Translations under genes and position numbers: made by a program
Assembly (NCBI GenBank): GCA_964387285.1
Contig: CAYLWO010000019.1
Span: forward strand, 6,490-70,489
Origin: Anaerohabitans sp964387285
Lineage (GTDB): Bacteria; Zhuqueibacterota; Zhuqueibacteria; Residuimicrobiales; Residuimicrobiaceae
Direction of reading: 5' to 3'
Length of the DNA stretch: 64,000 nt
Notes under the pieces: model-generated
Seen by the model: only the letters and a program-made list of their open reading frames with translations
The model's database searches: none
What the model was told of the DNA's origin: nothing
Part shown: in pieces, positions 27,329-35,367 of the stretch
Layout of the letters: each line of letters opens with the position of its first letter
How positions within the stretch are numbered: the stretch's first letter is position 1

Positions 27329-30300
27329 ATGAATCTATCCATCTTTACTCGAACAGCAACTTGGCTTTTCATCGGATGTATGATCGTTGCGCCGCCGGCT
27401 GTTTCGCAAACAACAACCCTCAGCGATTCGGCGTTTACGCTTTTGACGCAGCGGGATTCCGTTCTCAAAACTTTTTCTTTGGAAGAGCTGGAGCGTTTTC
27501 GCAATTACTATACGCGTGAAATCACCCGTTTGCAAAACGAAAGGCTGGAATTGCGCAAACGCGGCATTCGCGACGGCGAGTTGTTCCTTGCCCGCAAACC
27601 CAACAGCACGTCCGGCGATAAAATGATGATGCGTTTGGCCGAGCTGTATTATGAACAGGCGCAGGATGATTTTCTGATCGAGATGCAGGAATATGACCGG
27701 CTGTACAGCCTGTATGAGCGCGGCCAATCCATACAACAACCCCGCGAACCGAAAAAAAATATCAGCCAGGCTCTGGACCTTTATGTGACCGTGGTGGAAA
27801 AATATCCGCACGGCGATCTGGTCGATGACGCCGTATACAATATCGGTTTTTTGTTGGAGGAGGCCGGCTTTCCCGACAGCAGCAGGGCTTTTTATGAAAA
27901 GCTGGTCCGGGAATTTCCGCAAAGCAACCTGATGCCCGACGCGCTGATGCGTCTGGGCGAGTACTATTTCAATCCTCCGGTCAATAATGTGGAAGCCGCC
28001 ATCAGCTATTTTAACAAAGTGACGGCCTACATTGAAAGTCCGCGTTACAATGAAGCGTTGTATCGATTGGGTTGGTGCTATTATCGCACGAACGACTACC
28101 CGCGCGCCATATCTTATTTTACCCGTTTGGCCGATGATGTGCAAAGAACCAAAACCTGGGATCCTTTACAAAAGTACACCAATCCTTCTCTGGTCGATGA
28201 ATCCGTTGAATACATCGGTCTTTCATTTCTCGACTATGGCGGTTCGGATCGGGCTGCCGGTTATTTGCAGCAGATCGGCGGACGCTCATACGGCGTTAAC
28301 ATATTGCGGCGCATTGGCGACGCCTATTTCAGTGAAAAGGAAGATTATCCGAACGCGCTTAAATCCTTCAAATTGCTGCTGCAGCTTTATCCGGATGCGA
28401 GCGTGGCGCCGGCTGCGCAAAACCGCATGGTCCAGTGCTACCGCCGCATGGAAGACCAGGCGTCCGCATTTATGGCGCGTGAAACGTTGTTTAACGCCTA
28501 CCATGAGGGTTCGGACTGGTGGAATAAAAACACGGATAAAGAAGCGCGCAAACGGGCGTTGCTGTACTGTGAAAGCGCCTTGCGCGACAACATCACCGTG
28601 TTGTTGAATCGCGGCCAGGAAACCAACCAGCTGGAATTTTTCAACCAGGCGGTCCTTTCAAGCCGGAAGTATTTGGAAAACTTTCCCACCGACTCTAGCG
28701 CCGCCATGATTCACTGGAATATGGCGCTTACTCTGGACGCAAAGCTCAAGCAGGCGCAAACGGCTTTCGATGAATACATTAAAATCAGCAATCAATATTG
28801 GGATTCCCGCTATCAGCGCAACGCGGCAGCCAATGCCGTAGCGCTGGCGCGCGATGCTGCGGTCGGCGTCATTGCATCGGCAGAAAAGGCGGCTGCTCAG
28901 CAGGAAATCTCGCTGGCAGACCTGCAGAAAGAGACCAGGAATCCACAAGGCGTCCGCTTTCGGGAAAAGATGAAACTGGAACCGCGTCAACTGACCGCAG
29001 AAGAAGCCCGGCTGGCGCAGGCCTATGACAACTATATCAAGTTGTTTCCGCACGACAAGGAAACGCCGATGTTTCTCGCCAATGCGGGCGCACTCTATTA
29101 TCGACGCCATCAGTACAAGGAAGCTCTGCGTTATTTCAACACCTTGTTGCGCCATTTTCCGGGCAGCGAAGAGTTCGCCCAGGCCCGGTACGCCATTATG
29201 GAAAGCTATTTCGGCAAAGCCGACTTTCGCAGTTCGGAAATCATCGCGCGCCGCATCGTCAACAGCGACGCGCCAGATGAGGTGAAATCCAAGGCGCGCC
29301 GGCGCATGGCCGAGTCCATATACCTTTCGGCCGAATTGCTGGCTGAAGAGGAAAAACACCTGGAATCGGGCAACGAATATCGCCGCGTGGTCAAAGAGGC
29401 GCCCACCAGTTCTTTTGCCGACCTGGCCCTGTTTAACGCCGGTCTGGAATACGATAAAGCCAACGAGTTCAACCGTGCCATTGAGACCTATCAATACCTG
29501 ATGGCCACGCAACCGAAATCCGGATATGTTCTGGATGCGCAAAACAACCTGGCGTTCGATTATGTGGAGGTGCACGATTATCGCAATGCCGCCTTGACCT
29601 ATGAACGACTCAGCAGCCTGCATACGGATTCGACCAAGGCCCGCGACGCTTTGTTCAACGCCGGCCTTTACTATTCCCGTTCCGAGGACTGGGAAAACGC
29701 CATCAAAAGCAACCGGACTTTTGTGCAACGGTTCCCGCGCGATGATTATGCGGATGATGCGGCTTTTGACATCGGCATTTTTTATCGGCGACTGAATGAG
29801 TACGACAAGTCTCAGGATGCTTTTTTATCCTTTACAGAAAAATATCCGGGCTCCCACCGGACCGTAGAGGCTTTTTATCTGCGTGGTCGTCACTGGCAGC
29901 AAATGAACCGGACGGGTGAAGCGATCCTCGATTTTACCAGGGCGGTGGCCGCCGACGAAAATCTGCGCAATAAGGGATTGGAGCGCAACGAATTTTATGC
30001 GGCTGAATCAGAGTTCAGTCTGGCCGGCATCAAGCTGGAAGAGTATGATGCGCTCGAATTCCGCCTGCCGCCGGCCGAGATGAATCGCAACAAACAGCGT
30101 AAAAAAGAGTTGTTGCTGGAAATCGTACGTCATCTGAGCAATTGCGCCGCCTATGGGACACCGCGGGTTTATGAGGCCACCCATCTGGTGGGTCAAACCT
30201 ATCAGCGGTTCGCCGAAACCTGGGCTGCGCAGGATTTGCCGGAAATGGATGCCAACCGGCGGATTGTTGCCAAAAAAGAGATCAATGACGCGGCGGTGGT

Positions 30301-31822
30301 GCTGTCGGAGCGGGCGGCCGGCGTTTTCAGCAATACGGTTAAAAGTCTGACTCGACTGAAGGAGAGCTATTACGCGAACCTGGTTAAAACCATCGCTGAT
30401 TCCGCTGCCTGGCCGGCTAGGGTGAGCCAGGACACCATATTGCGCATTGCGGATAAATGGATCGAGCGCTCGCAGAACAAACTGACCGAAGTCCACTTTC
30501 AAATGGGTGAGCTGCGCTTTGAATCCGCCCGCATGGTGCTGCGCGCGCCTGCGCCGGCAGGTTTGAGCGATCTGCAGCGGTTGGTCTACCGTAAAAAATT
30601 GCTGCAAATCGGCGCCATCCCTTTATTGCAACAGGCCTTTGCCGCGCATCAGCAGAATGTGACAACAGCGGATTCCATGCAGTATGCCTCTGCCTGGATA
30701 GATCTTTCAAAACAAAAGATGGTCGCTACCCAAAGTGCGGTGCCAAAACAGTTCACTCTTTTGGCTCTGGAAGGACTCTCCGCTTTGTCCGACAAGTTCG
30801 CCAATTACAGCAACATGATTTACAGCGGCCGCTCGTTGGACGATCAACTGGATGATTTGGCTGCTGTAGCGCAAGATATCGCCAATATGGTCGATTTTTC
30901 CCAGGCCATTATGGATAGCGCCATTGTCGGTTATGCACGAACCTACCGGCAAGCGCCGCAATGGCAAGCCGGACCGGTCGTTATGGCCGCGCTGCAAGAC
31001 ACCATCATCATGCACCTGGTCGGCTTCAGCGTGGTTTGTGATTCGTTGGCGCTGAACGCCAAACAACGCGCGGATATGGCGCGAGATCAGTTCCTGAAAA
31101 CCCAGGACCCGGTATATGAAGAAGGACTGTTCACTTTTGAAAGCAACTTTTTTGCTTTGCGCAAAGCGCAAAAAGAGGTTCTGGAACGCGGTTATCATGA
31201 GAGCCGGGCGCTGGCATTTCTCGAATCCTCCTCGGGGAAACTTTTAATGCAATTGACTCCGTTGGATCCGGAAAAATACGCTGCTTTGCTGGGTTTGCAA
31301 GTGGAGCAGATGCAGATACGTACAGACGAGAGCTGGAAAGCGACCGATTCCTATCATGAGGGCTGGACCTCTGCCGGCTTTGACGCTTCTGCCTGGGTTC
31401 CGGCTATGGCAGCGGATTCATCGCAACGCCATGTCATCTGGATGTATGAGCGCACCTTAACACCAGACTCGACGGCGAACCGCTACAAACCCACGCCACG
31501 AATTTATTTGCGCAAATTTTTTACCGTTAAAGGCTTGCCGGCGAGCTGTAAAATTATTATTAACGCCGGGTACAACATGGCCATTTACCTGAATAACGAG
31601 CTCATCAAACGGTTGCAGTCCGGTCAGGATGAACCCGCTGAGCAAGAAATCGATCTGACCGATGCATTAGCCGGCGGCGAAAATATATTGGCTGTGGACG
31701 TCACGGCTGTGGCCGGTCGAACCCCCGCGTTTTCAGCCGAGTTGCGCGTGCGTCATATACCAGGGTGGGAGGAAAAAACCAGAGCCTGGCGCATGCCGTC
31801 GCTGAGTGATACGGCGCACTGA
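27329..31822 (+). CDS. Giant exported TPR protein with C-terminal jelly-roll domain
   Basis: The 1497-residue product has a signal peptide (residues ~1-27, ending AVSQ). Tandem TPR-like repeats run through residues ~120-900, for example LYVTVVEKYPHGDLVDDAVY, EALYRLGWCYYRTNDYPRAI and TYQYLMATQPKSGYVLDAQN. A helical region follows, and the last ~150 residues form a beta-rich module (YLRKFFTVKG, INAGYNMAIYLNNELI) resembling the sugar-binding jelly rolls of glycoside hydrolases. It may bind peptidoglycan or surface glycan. The repeats resemble outer-membrane-associated TPR proteins such as YbgF and the Glt/Agl family. A four-codon frame (ATG at 27318) ends across the start codon, so reinitiation could set expression. 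Confidence 0.72.
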   Translation: MNLSIFTRTATWLFIGCMIVAPPAVSQTTTLSDSAFTLLTQRDSVLKTFSLEELERFRNYYTREITRLQNERLELRKRGIRDGELFLARKPNSTSGDKMMMRLAELYYEQAQDDFLIEMQEYDRLYSLYERGQSIQQPREPKKNISQALDLYVTVVEKYPHGDLVDDAVYNIGFLLEEAGFPDSSRAFYEKLVREFPQSNLMPDALMRLGEYYFNPPVNNVEAAISYFNKVTAYIESPRYNEALYRLGWCYYRTNDYPRAISYFTRLADDVQRTKTWDPLQKYTNPSLVDESVEYIGLSFLDYGGSDRAAGYLQQIGGRSYGVNILRRIGDAYFSEKEDYPNALKSFKLLLQLYPDASVAPAAQNRMVQCYRRMEDQASAFMARETLFNAYHEGSDWWNKNTDKEARKRALLYCESALRDNITVLLNRGQETNQLEFFNQAVLSSRKYLENFPTDSSAAMIHWNMALTLDAKLKQAQTAFDEYIKISNQYWDSRYQRNAAANAVALARDAAVGVIASAEKAAAQQEISLADLQKETRNPQGVRFREKMKLEPRQLTAEEARLAQAYDNYIKLFPHDKETPMFLANAGALYYRRHQYKEALRYFNTLLRHFPGSEEFAQARYAIMESYFGKADFRSSEIIARRIVNSDAPDEVKSKARRRMAESIYLSAELLAEEEKHLESGNEYRRVVKEAPTSSFADLALFNAGLEYDKANEFNRAIETYQYLMATQPKSGYVLDAQNNLAFDYVEVHDYRNAALTYERLSSLHTDSTKARDALFNAGLYYSRSEDWENAIKSNRTFVQRFPRDDYADDAAFDIGIFYRRLNEYDKSQDAFLSFTEKYPGSHRTVEAFYLRGRHWQQMNRTGEAILDFTRAVAADENLRNKGLERNEFYAAESEFSLAGIKLEEYDALEFRLPPAEMNRNKQRKKELLLEIVRHLSNCAAYGTPRVYEATHLVGQTYQRFAETWAAQDLPEMDANRRIVAKKEINDAAVVLSERAAGVFSNTVKSLTRLKESYYANLVKTIADSAAWPARVSQDTILRIADKWIERSQNKLTEVHFQMGELRFESARMVLRAPAPAGLSDLQRLVYRKKLLQIGAIPLLQQAFAAHQQNVTTADSMQYASAWIDLSKQKMVATQSAVPKQFTLLALEGLSALSDKFANYSNMIYSGRSLDDQLDDLAAVAQDIANMVDFSQAIMDSAIVGYARTYRQAPQWQAGPVVMAALQDTIIMHLVGFSVVCDSLALNAKQRADMARDQFLKTQDPVYEEGLFTFESNFFALRKAQKEVLERGYHESRALAFLESSSGKLLMQLTPLDPEKYAALLGLQVEQMQIRTDESWKATDSYHEGWTSAGFDASAWVPAMAADSSQRHVIWMYERTLTPDSTANRYKPTPRIYLRKFFTVKGLPASCKIIINAGYNMAIYLNNELIKRLQSGQDEPAEQEIDLTDALAGGENILAVDVTAVAGRTPAFSAELRVRHIPGWEEKTRAWRMPSLSDTAH

Positions 31823-31839
31823 GAGAGTTGTATGTCGTG

Positions 31840-31875
31840 CCGGCTTTTGGCCGGAAAAAAAGTGCGGAACTATTT
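31840..31875. repeat. Degenerate copy of the clover-like intergenic repeat
   Basis: CCGGC (31840-31844) and GCCGG (31850-31854) form a hairpin followed by A7 and GCGGAACTA. The parts resemble the intact element at 2426-2472, but the second hairpin is lost. Read on the minus strand it would end in a T-tract. Confidence 0.35.
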
Positions 31876-31902
31876 ACCGGGACAATATTTTAAGGTAAGA
31901 TT

Positions 31903-32253
31903 ATGCGTGTTCTATTGCTGACCCTGTTTCTTTTGATTGTCGGCAGCGGTCTATCGTTGGCGCAAACGGCACAGCCGCCTGATACGGCCCGCGTCGTTAC
32001 TGCTGCGGATACCACAGCGGTGCGTGAAGTGTCGCTGGAGGACATTCACATCGAAGCGGTGATTGAGAAACCCGCCGTAACCCTCATTCCCAAGCGCATC
32101 ACACCGGAGATGGGCGACGCGCCGGCTATGGTCCGGTCTTTTGATCGGGAACTCAAGCAACGTCCGCAGTTCATTACCGAGATCGGCCGTGAGGCTGAGA
32201 ATGGCGAGCGCATGCAGACGGACAAAAAAAATCTTGCGAAAGAAAAGAAATAA
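31903..32253 (+). CDS. Small exported protein of the TolQR-like cluster, family unknown
   Basis: The 116-residue product has a clear signal peptide (MRVLLLTLFLLIVGSGLSLAQ) and a short hydrophilic body without cysteines. The middle contains EDIHIEAVIEKPAVTLIPKR and the end is Lys/Glu-rich. I do not recognise a family. It lies between the giant TPR gene and ExbB and is probably cotranscribed with them. A small periplasmic accessory or linker protein would fit, but this is only context. A 14-base palindrome (32252-32265) overlaps its stop codon. Confidence 0.65.
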   Translation: MRVLLLTLFLLIVGSGLSLAQTAQPPDTARVVTAADTTAVREVSLEDIHIEAVIEKPAVTLIPKRITPEMGDAPAMVRSFDRELKQRPQFITEIGREAENGERMQTDKKNLAKEKK

Positions 32254-32320
32254 GAATATATTCTTAAGAATTTGATCCTTATGCACTGGCAACATTTATT
32301 GGTTTTATGGGAGGTTATCC

Positions 32321-32971
32321 ATGTCTGAATTGATTCGCAATTTTAGTCCGGATGTGGCGGGTTATCTGTTCATGTGGGCGCTGATCATTCCGGCTGTATT
32401 TGCGGTGGCCATTACCATCGAGCGCGGCATCTATATCATCGGACGCAGCGACATCAATGCGGAAAAATTTATGGCTGAGATTCGTAAATTGGTCACGGCC
32501 GGAAGGTTGGAAGATGCATTGGACTTGTGCGGACGCGCCAAAGATCGCGCTCTGCCCAAAGTGGTGGCTGCGGGCCTGCGCGCGGTGGTTAATAAACAAC
32601 AGGTGGATTTCCGTTCCATACAAAACTCGGTAGACGAAGGAATGCTGGAAATTATTCCCAAACTGCAGGCGCGCACCAACTATCTGGCCATGTTGGCTAA
32701 TATCGCTACCTTATTGGGTTTGCTTGGAACCATTTACGGTTTGATTATTGCTTTCCGTTCCATTTCTGCACCAGGCATCGACGCTGCTGAAAAAGCGCGG
32801 TTGCTGGCCGCCGGCATTTCTACGGCCATGAACACCACTCTGATCGGTTTGTTCATCGCCATTCCGACGATTTTTTTCTATACCTATTTGACCAATCGCA
32901 CCGGCAAGATTATAGATGAAATCGACGAACATATGGTCAAATTGATCAACCTGTTAACCGGGAACCGTTAG
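32321..32971 (+). CDS. MotA/TolQ/ExbB family proton-channel subunit
   Basis: The 216-residue membrane protein has the ExbB/TolQ layout: an N-terminal helix (~15-35), a cytoplasmic domain, then two helices holding LGLLGTIYGLIIAF and STAMNTTLIGLFIAIP, with conserved Thr/Gly channel residues. It starts after GGGAGG and is followed two bases later by the first ExbD gene. With the ExbD pair it should form a proton-driven stator that powers the TonB-like protein at 34071. It could serve transport, envelope integrity or motility; the TPR neighbours favour an Agl/Glt-like motor. Confidence 0.9.
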   Translation: MSELIRNFSPDVAGYLFMWALIIPAVFAVAITIERGIYIIGRSDINAEKFMAEIRKLVTAGRLEDALDLCGRAKDRALPKVVAAGLRAVVNKQQVDFRSIQNSVDEGMLEIIPKLQARTNYLAMLANIATLLGLLGTIYGLIIAFRSISAPGIDAAEKARLLAAGISTAMNTTLIGLFIAIPTIFFYTYLTNRTGKIIDEIDEHMVKLINLLTGNR

Positions 32972-32973
32972 TC

Positions 32974-33510
32974 ATGGCCTTTAAACCCTCCTTACGTCGT
33001 CATCGTGAAGTGGATCAGGTTGAATTGAATCTGTTCCCGGTGATGAATATGATGGTGGTTTTAATTCCGCTGTTGCTATCCACCACCCAGTTTGTCAAAT
33101 ACGGCATTATTGAATTGAATTTGCCGCGCGCGGCCGGCGGTCCGGTCAGCCAGGCGACGCTGGCAAAAGAAACGCAACCCGGATTGGATATTGCGGTTTC
33201 CATTACCTCGCGTGGCTTTTATCTGTCCAGCAATCAGGCGGTGTTGCGGGACCCGGCTAGCGGTGGACCTACGATCGCCCGGCTCGCCAACGGCGAGTTT
33301 GATTTTGCAGCATTGACGCAAAAGCTCTATGAACTCAAGCAACGCGTCGCCAAATCACCCATGGATACGCGCAAGATCGTCATTCAGGCAGAAATGAATA
33401 TCGATTATCAAACTTTAGTGGACACCATGGACGCGGCGCGCAGCATCAAGGTAAACAACGTCGGGTATGAGCTTTTTCCCGAAGTGGTTATTAGCGCCGG
33501 CATCCTCTAA
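32974..33510 (+). CDS. ExbD/TolR family protein with Asn at the channel Asp position
   Basis: The 178-residue protein has one N-terminal membrane helix (LNLFPVMNMMVVLIPLLLS) and a periplasmic ExbD/TolR domain (KIVIQAEMNIDYQTLVDTMD). In ExbD and TolR the motif is N-x-x-P-x-x-D, and that Asp carries the proton. Here the aligned residue is Asn25 (AAT codon). The domain is otherwise complete and the gene is tightly packed in the operon, so it looks functional but unable to carry protons itself. The neighbouring ExbD at 33525 keeps the Asp. Confidence 0.88.
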   Translation: MAFKPSLRRHREVDQVELNLFPVMNMMVVLIPLLLSTTQFVKYGIIELNLPRAAGGPVSQATLAKETQPGLDIAVSITSRGFYLSSNQAVLRDPASGGPTIARLANGEFDFAALTQKLYELKQRVAKSPMDTRKIVIQAEMNIDYQTLVDTMDAARSIKVNNVGYELFPEVVISAGIL

Positions 33511-33524
33511 GTTCGGATATAAAA

Positions 33525-34019
33525 ATGGCTTTTATTCCTTCACGCATCAAAAGACATAACACCGGTGAGGCGAAAGTGGGCCTTAATCTCACTTCGATGA
33601 TGGATATGTTTACCATCATTCTGGTGTTTTTAATGAAAACCTATAATACGGAAGGATTGCTGACCCACCCGTCAAAAGACCTGACTTTGCCAAAATCGAC
33701 CACGGAACGGCCGCCGGAGGTGGCCCTGGATGTGACCGTGTCGCGTGAATGGATCATGGTTAACGAAAGACCGGTGGAACGACTGAGTGCGGTTGAAAAC
33801 AAGACAGACTTGTGGATCCCTACGCTGTACGACGCTCTGCAAAAGTATGCACAGGAAGCCAAGCGTATGGAAGAGACCTATGGGATCAAGTTTACCGGCA
33901 AAGTCACCATACAAGGCGATCAAAAACTGCCTTTCAGCACCTTGCTTAAAGTAATGGCAACCTGCGGCCGATCTGAATTTCCCAATATGCGATTGGTGGT
34001 GTATCAACGCGGCGGCTGA
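33525..34019 (+). CDS. ExbD/TolR family protein with canonical Asp
   Basis: The 164-residue protein has one membrane helix (LNLTSMMDMFTIILVFLMK) with the expected proton-carrying Asp27, then a periplasmic domain (ITGKVTIQGDQKLPFSTLLK-like region around residues 120-150). It shares its first residues (MAF.PS) with the preceding ExbD, suggesting an old duplication. With ExbB it should form the working channel, probably with the Asn-bearing paralogue as dimer partner. Confidence 0.88.
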   Translation: MAFIPSRIKRHNTGEAKVGLNLTSMMDMFTIILVFLMKTYNTEGLLTHPSKDLTLPKSTTERPPEVALDVTVSREWIMVNERPVERLSAVENKTDLWIPTLYDALQKYAQEAKRMEETYGIKFTGKVTIQGDQKLPFSTLLKVMATCGRSEFPNMRLVVYQRGG

Positions 34020-34070
34020 TTGGGCTGTGTTGACTGAGTGTGTTGATCATTTTCATAAGGAGTTATTTTT

Positions 34071-35246
34071 ACGATAGCGGTACTGCCACAAGAATATTAT
34101 AAAAAGCCGTTTGAAGATATTGACCGTGAATTTCTGTTTATTCTCCTGGGTTCCTTCATCGCGCATCTTTCGGTGATCGCCTATTTTTTGCTGAATCCGC
34201 CGTCCGCCGCCATACCCGACAGCGCGATTCGCCAAATCCAGGAACGGTACGCCAATCTGGTGCTTGATCGCGAGGAGCAAACGGTCCGTGTGGCCAATCA
34301 ATTGCTGGGAAATATCCCTGGCGGCAGTGAAAAGCGTTTGAAGGCCTCTTCCCGTCGAGGTACGAGCGCACAACGCACAACCAACGGTACGGCCTCATCA
34401 TCAGGTCGCTCACAATCCGGCGATGGCTCTGCTGCAGGCGGCGGCAGCGGAACTGGAGGAGGGTCCACACTGGTTCTGCCGTCCGGTCCTTCCGGCGGCG
34501 CCGTGCGTCAGGCAGAGGAACAGGTGGCCGGTCAGGGTTTATTAGCCATTCTTTCATCACAAAGCGGCCAGGCTGCACAGGATCAAACCGTGACCGATGT
34601 CCTGGGCAAGGGCGGCCAGCCGGGACAGAATTATGATCAGGTTTTTCAGAACATAGATCGCCTGGCCAGCAGCGGCGGCAGCAGTCGCAGTGCGGTCAAG
34701 GACGGCAGCGGCAGCGGTGATGTGGGGACGCTTGCCACTGCACGCGGCGGACGCACCACCAGCAGCGGCGTTAAAAGCGACGGCATCATCTCCGGGCCTT
34801 CCGGCAGCGGCAGTGGTTCCGGATACGGCATCGGCAGCAGCGCCGGCAGCAGTGACGGCATCGGTCGCACGGAAAACATCGAGGTAACCGGACTCACTCC
34901 TTTGAACGAAGAGGGTGAAGATATTAAAGGCGGCAGCGGCGCCGTCACCGGTGCTCGCGACGTGGCTGAAGTTTCCGCCATCGTCTATCGGCACAGCCAG
35001 GCTATTCAGTATTGTTATGAGCGGGAATTGAAACGCAACCCGGACTTGAAAGGCAAAGTGGTGGTGCGTTTCACAATTCTACCCAATGGCACGGTCACCA
35101 ATGCGCAAATTGTCACCTCGACCCTCGGCAACGAGAATGTGGAACGCTGCATTCTCTCCCGTGTGTCGCGCTGGGACGATTTCGGCGTCATCGACAGCAG
35201 GCTCGGCAACGCCATTTTCCGACAGGTTTATACCTTCGGATTCTAA
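34071..35246 (+). CDS. TonB-like protein with AgmX/PglI-type C-terminal domain; noncanonical start
   Basis: The frame opens after a TAA at 34056-34058 and has no ATG, GTG or TTG until GTG 34173, which lies inside the membrane helix (EFLFILLGSFIAHLSVIAYFL). AAGGAG sits eight bases before an ACG at 34071 and eleven before an ATA, so initiation at ACG (or CTG 34083) is likely, giving about 391 residues. A Gly/Ser-rich periplasmic linker follows. The C-terminal ~95 residues (YRHSQAIQYCYERELKRNP, VVRFTILPNGTVTNAQI, VERCILSRVSRW) match the two-Cys domain shared by Myxococcus AgmX and PglI. It should transmit energy from ExbBD across the periplasm. Confidence 0.82.
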   Translation, partial: TIAVLPQEYYKKPFEDIDREFLFILLGSFIAHLSVIAYFLLNPPSAAIPDSAIRQIQERYANLVLDREEQTVRVANQLLGNIPGGSEKRLKASSRRGTSAQRTTNGTASSSGRSQSGDGSAAGGGSGTGGGSTLVLPSGPSGGAVRQAEEQVAGQGLLAILSSQSGQAAQDQTVTDVLGKGGQPGQNYDQVFQNIDRLASSGGSSRSAVKDGSGSGDVGTLATARGGRTTSSGVKSDGIISGPSGSGSGSGYGIGSSAGSSDGIGRTENIEVTGLTPLNEEGEDIKGGSGAVTGARDVAEVSAIVYRHSQAIQYCYERELKRNPDLKGKVVVRFTILPNGTVTNAQIVTSTLGNENVERCILSRVSRWDDFGVIDSRLGNAIFRQVYTFGF

Positions 35247-35301
35247 GCCGGCTTGATTGATTCCATTTATCAGTGATTTTTTGATTTCTTGGCAAGCAAT
35301 C

Positions 35302-35333
35302 TGTCAGGCGAATCTTCACCTGACATTTTTTTT
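35302..35333 (+). terminator. Rho-independent terminator of the TPR/ExbBD/TonB cluster
   Basis: TGTCAGG (35302-35308) pairs with CCTGACA (35319-35325) across a 10-base loop, followed by eight T. It lies 56 bases after the TonB-like stop and just before aspS. Confidence 0.85.
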
Positions 35334-35367
35334 ATCTATATTTAATAAAGAGAAAGAGAAACAGCTT

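Noticed and set aside
32296..32314. Sigma-54-like TGGCAACATTTATTG upstream of ExbB
   Set aside because: The -12 GC is missing (TG at that position).
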